A stretch of 36,602 bases of DNA from a bacterium. Lineage in GTDB: Bacteria > Bacillota > Clostridia > Oscillospirales > Oscillospiraceae. The notes beneath the pieces are model-generated. The model was not told where the DNA came from. It did not search any database and was given only the letters and a program-made list of their open reading frames with translations. The DNA lies in contig JAHYYS010000020.1 in assembly GCA_019424865.1 (NCBI GenBank), positions 1-36,602 of the forward strand, read 5' to 3'. The position numbers were made by a program, and so were the translations under genes. This document shows positions 33,476 through 36,602 of this stretch, one piece after another (positions within the stretch are counted from its first letter, which is position 1; each line of letters opens with the position of its first letter).

Positions 33476-34260
33476 AGAAAATAAAAAAGTTCATTCACAG
33501 AAAAACATTAATTTATAAAACAGAAGTTGAATATGGTGACTATACAATGAACCATGTTCTCGGTTGTTGCCATGGATGCTTATATCCCTGTTATGCATAT
33601 TTGCTGAAAAAACGCTTTGGAGAAGTGAAATCATACGAAGACTGGTGTGAACCTGCCATTGTAGAAAACGCCTTGGAGCTATTAGACGCGGAACTTCCTA
33701 AGTTCAAAAACAAAATTCAAATGCTACATCTTTGTTTTACGACAGATCCGTTTATGTATGAATACGACGAAGTACGTGATATGAGCATCGCTGCCATAAA
33801 GAAAATAAATGCTTCTGGAGTTAAATGTTCTGTATTGACAAAAGGAGTGCTCCCGATTGAGTTGGCACAAATGTCTAAAGATAATGAATATGGTATAACA
33901 CTCATATCAACAGACGAGGCATTTAGGGAACAGATAGAGCCGGGGGCTGCCCCGTGGAAAGAACGGTTGTCGGCTTTAAAGGCGCTTCATGATGCTGGGT
34001 GTAAAACCTGGGTTAGTATTGAGCCGTACCCAACACCAAACATCATAAAGCAAGACCTAATCCAATTGCTTGAAAAAGTTAATTTTGTTGATCGCATAAT
34101 TTTTGGCCGCATGAACTACAACAAAGTGGTCACCGCATATTCAGATCACAAACATTTTTTTAACACTTGTGCCACCGAGGTAATAGCATATTGTGATAAG
34201 CTCGGAATTGACTATCATATAAAGAACGGAACCATAACGCCACAATGTGACACCAAATGA
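33472..34260 (+). CDS. Three-cysteine radical-SAM-like protein, partner of TcmP
   Basis: 262 residues. GTG at 33472 overlaps the TcmP stop (GTGA) and has GAGG about nine bases upstream. Near the N-terminus LGCCHGCLYPCYAY holds Cys32, Cys33, Cys36 and Cys40. It resembles the GCxHxCxYCYA iron-sulfur site of spore-photoproduct-lyase-like radical SAM enzymes, but with one extra residue (Pro39) before the last Cys. Later blocks also fit a radical SAM barrel: LCFTTDPFMYEYDEVRDMS, VKCSVLTKGVLP, ITLISTDEAFREQIEPGAAP, KTWVSIEPYPTP and FGRMNYNKV. Likely the three-Cys partner of TcmP, working as a pair. Target unknown; RNA or DNA modification is inferred only from the fold. AT-rich like its partner. Confidence 0.8.
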   Translation: MKKIKKFIHRKTLIYKTEVEYGDYTMNHVLGCCHGCLYPCYAYLLKKRFGEVKSYEDWCEPAIVENALELLDAELPKFKNKIQMLHLCFTTDPFMYEYDEVRDMSIAAIKKINASGVKCSVLTKGVLPIELAQMSKDNEYGITLISTDEAFREQIEPGAAPWKERLSALKALHDAGCKTWVSIEPYPTPNIIKQDLIQLLEKVNFVDRIIFGRMNYNKVVTAYSDHKHFFNTCATEVIAYCDKLGIDYHIKNGTITPQCDTK

Positions 34261-34302
34261 AAATCCAGATATACAGCAAGATAAAGAAGAGGTGTACCTG
34301 AT

Positions 34303-36602
34303 ATGCTCCTCCCTGGCCTCTACGAACAAGTCATCAATACTGCGCTGAACTGCGAGCTTGTGGAAATTCCCGAAGCCCGCAAATCGGTTGCGCCTATTGA
34401 CAAGGCAGAGGCCTCCAAGATATTGGCGCAGTATCTGGCAGATGTGGTGCAAAAGGGCCTGGAGAATGTGGCGGACAACGGCGGGGGCATCTCTACCCAG
34501 ATCGGCCTTGCCAACCAGATCGTAAACCTCATCCAGAATACAACGAAAGAAGCTGACTTTGCTGCGCTGAGCGTCGACCTGCGGGCAGAGCAGCTTCTTG
34601 CGCTTTTACAGGAGCAGGATCCACGACTGGCAGTGGGCAAGACAGCTGCCGACCTGAGCCGGCCGGAAACCTCCATTGCCCAGAGCAGCCTGTTTACCGG
34701 AGCTATCCATGAGCCCCAGATGTATACGGAGCTCAAAAAGGAGATCGTCTCTGCCGACCGCATCGATATGTTGGTATCCTTTATCAAGTGGAGCGGCTTG
34801 CGGCTCCTGATAGATGAACTGCGGGAGTTCACCCAAAACGGAGGGGAACTGCGGATCATTACCACCTCCTATATGGGAGCCACCGATGTGAAAGCCATTG
34901 AGGAGCTACGGGCCCTGCCCAGCACCAAAATCAAGGTCAGCTATGACACCAAGCGCACCCGACTCCACGCCAAGACCTATGTCTTTTATCGGGATACCGG
35001 CTTCACCACCGCCTACGTAGGCTCCTCTAACCTGTCCAACGCCGCCATCTCCAGCGGCCTGGAGTGGAATGTGAAGGTGACCCGCCGAGATCTGCCGGAG
35101 ACCATCGACAAGATCGCCGCCACCTTTGAGAGCTACTGGAACTCCAACGAATTTGAGTATTACTCGGAGGATCAAAAAGAACGGCTGGCCCGGGCGCTGA
35201 AGGCGGAAAAATACTTCGACGCCAACAACGCCGAAGTGTACACCATGGACATCGCGCCCTACTCCTACCAGCAGGAGATTCTGGACAAGCTGGAGGCGGA
35301 GCGCACCGTCCGGGGCTATACCCGCAACTTGGTGGTGGCCGCCACCGGCACCGGCAAGACGGTGATTTCTGCTCTGGACTATAAGCGCTTTTGTAAGCAG
35401 CACTCCGGAAAGCCCTGCCGGCTGCTCTTTGTGGCTCACCGGGAGGAGATTTTACGGCAGAGCCTGTACACCTTCCGAGCGGTTCTGAAGAACGCCAATT
35501 TCGGAGAGCTGTTTGTAGGCAGCTACCGTCCAGAGGGAATTGACCACCTGTTTCTGTCCATCCAGACCTTCAACTCCCAGGATTTCACCGCCAAAACCGC
35601 TCCGGATTTTTATGACTACATCGTGGTAGACGAGTTCCACCACGCAGCGGCACCTACCTATCAGAAGTTACTGTCCTACTACCAGCCCCAGATCCTCCTG
35701 GGCCTGACAGCCACTCCGGAGCGTATGGATGGCAAGAGTGTACTGCCCTACTTCAACAACCGGATTGCCGCGGAAATCCGTCTACCAGAGGCCATCGACC
35801 GCAAGCTGCTGTGCCCCTTCCAGTATTTCGGCGTCACCGACACGGTGGATTTGAACACTCTGAAATGGAGTGCCGGCGGCTACGACAAAAATGAGCTTTC
35901 CAATCTCTACACCCTCAGCGGCGCCGTGGCCAACCGCCGCGCCGATCTGGTGGTGTCCTCCCTTCTCAAGTATGTGACCGATATCGACGAGGTGAAAGGC
36001 CTGGGCTTCTGTGTGTCCATCGAGCATGCGGAGTTTATGTGCCGCTATTTCAATGACCACGGGATTCCGTCCATCTTTTTGACCGGGAAATCCTCCGATG
36101 AGGAGAGAAAAACCGCTAAAGGGAAGCTGGTCAGTGGTGAGGTTCGCTTCATCTTTGTGGTAGACATCTACAACGAAGGTGTGGACATCCCGGAGGTCAA
36201 TACGGTGCTGTTCCTGCGCCCCACCGAGTCCCTGACTATCTTCCTTCAGCAGTTGGGGCGTGGCCTGCGGCTTGCGGAGAATAAAGAATGCCTGACCGTA
36301 CTGGACTTTATTGGCCAGGCCAATAAGCGGTATAATTTTGAGGACAAGTTTGCCGCCTTGCTGTCCAATACCACTCGCAGCATGACCCGGGAGATCAAAG
36401 ATGGATTTGTATCCGCGCCCAAGGGCTGCTACATCCAGTTGGAGAAAAAGGCAGCCAAGTACGTTCTGGACAACATCCGTGCCTCCTACGGCAATACCGC
36501 CGGACTGGTGTCCCGGGTAGCCAGCTTTGCGGAGGACAGCGGCCTGGAGCTGACCCTGGCAAACTTCCTGGACTACTACCATCTGGACCCCAGGGCAATT
36601 TA
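34303..36602 (+). CDS. PLD-like nuclease/DEAD-family helicase, 3' partial
   Basis: Runs off the window after 766 codons. ATG at 34303 with AGAAGAGG upstream, 42 bases after the radical-SAM-like gene. Residues about 125-265 form a phospholipase-D-like domain with a single H-x-K site (His222-x-Lys224, RLHAKTYVFYRD) and GSSN (VGSSNLSN). Superfamily 2 helicase: GTGKT (349-353), DEFHH (443-447), LGLTATPERMDG, then NEGVDIPEVNTVLFLRPTES and FLQQLGRGLR (motifs V-VI). After that, LTVLDFIGQANKRYNFEDKF suggests the DUF3427 region seen in this family. A single PLD half-site usually works as a dimer. GC-rich like hsdM/hsdR. Likely a further DNA-targeting defence component. Confidence 0.93.
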   Translation, partial: MLLPGLYEQVINTALNCELVEIPEARKSVAPIDKAEASKILAQYLADVVQKGLENVADNGGGISTQIGLANQIVNLIQNTTKEADFAALSVDLRAEQLLALLQEQDPRLAVGKTAADLSRPETSIAQSSLFTGAIHEPQMYTELKKEIVSADRIDMLVSFIKWSGLRLLIDELREFTQNGGELRIITTSYMGATDVKAIEELRALPSTKIKVSYDTKRTRLHAKTYVFYRDTGFTTAYVGSSNLSNAAISSGLEWNVKVTRRDLPETIDKIAATFESYWNSNEFEYYSEDQKERLARALKAEKYFDANNAEVYTMDIAPYSYQQEILDKLEAERTVRGYTRNLVVAATGTGKTVISALDYKRFCKQHSGKPCRLLFVAHREEILRQSLYTFRAVLKNANFGELFVGSYRPEGIDHLFLSIQTFNSQDFTAKTAPDFYDYIVVDEFHHAAAPTYQKLLSYYQPQILLGLTATPERMDGKSVLPYFNNRIAAEIRLPEAIDRKLLCPFQYFGVTDTVDLNTLKWSAGGYDKNELSNLYTLSGAVANRRADLVVSSLLKYVTDIDEVKGLGFCVSIEHAEFMCRYFNDHGIPSIFLTGKSSDEERKTAKGKLVSGEVRFIFVVDIYNEGVDIPEVNTVLFLRPTESLTIFLQQLGRGLRLAENKECLTVLDFIGQANKRYNFEDKFAALLSNTTRSMTREIKDGFVSAPKGCYIQLEKKAAKYVLDNIRASYGNTAGLVSRVASFAEDSGLELTLANFLDYYHLDPRAI

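Overview
The base composition, codon use and gene families suggest a gut Firmicute of the Oscillospiraceae type (Flavonifractor/Pseudoflavonifractor/Lawsonibacter-like). The evidence is GC-rich core genes, LPXTG-sorted sortase-assembled pili, oleate hydratase and strong AGGAGG-type ribosome binding sites. No rRNA, tRNA, CRISPR array or complete transposase gene was found. The assignment is inference from sequence style.

Region 1 (1-7.9 kb) is a rightward pilus operon. It holds the 3' part of a large fibro-slime adhesin with a C-terminal LPSTG (likely tip protein), a SpaH/EbpB-type major pilin, a class C sortase, a Cna-B basal pilin with LPQTG, and a second, smaller sortase. The last three genes overlap, and a GC-rich hairpin separates pilin from sortase. 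Region 2 (8-11.6 kb) has a convergent small conserved gene, a SARP/BTAD-type regulator with a degenerate GGDEF-like tail and a palindrome over its promoter, then two neighbouring genes that look truncated at their 5' ends (a NodB deacetylase and an unnamed family).

Region 3 (11.6-24.1 kb) is mostly leftward. It holds a four-gene translationally coupled set (peptide deformylase, YfcE-type phosphoesterase, unknown, alpha/beta hydrolase), an AraC/GyrI regulator, a divergent XRE/59-aa pair, an unknown 213-aa protein, oleate hydratase with a TetR-type regulator and a perfect 22-bp inverted repeat between them, a 224-bp MITE-like element with 5-bp direct repeats, a DUF4261 cluster whose first gene is frameshifted, a small CxC..C protein and an esterase.

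Region 4 (24.2-36.6 kb) is the most interesting part: an extended type I restriction-modification island read rightward from one promoter with a palindrome on its -10. The order is a small MerR/excisionase-like HTH, hsdM, an unknown 249-aa gene, hsdS with four TAEL repeats, an AT-rich gene carrying a HEPN-like R-N-x3-H motif, hsdR, then (with its own extended -10) a TcmP-family gene coupled to a cysteine-rich radical-SAM-like gene, and a PLD-DEAD helicase that runs off the window. The two embedded unknowns and the TcmP pair are AT-rich compared with hsdM, hsdR and the helicase, suggesting they joined a resident restriction locus as cargo. This layered locus is the best candidate for an undescribed defence system.
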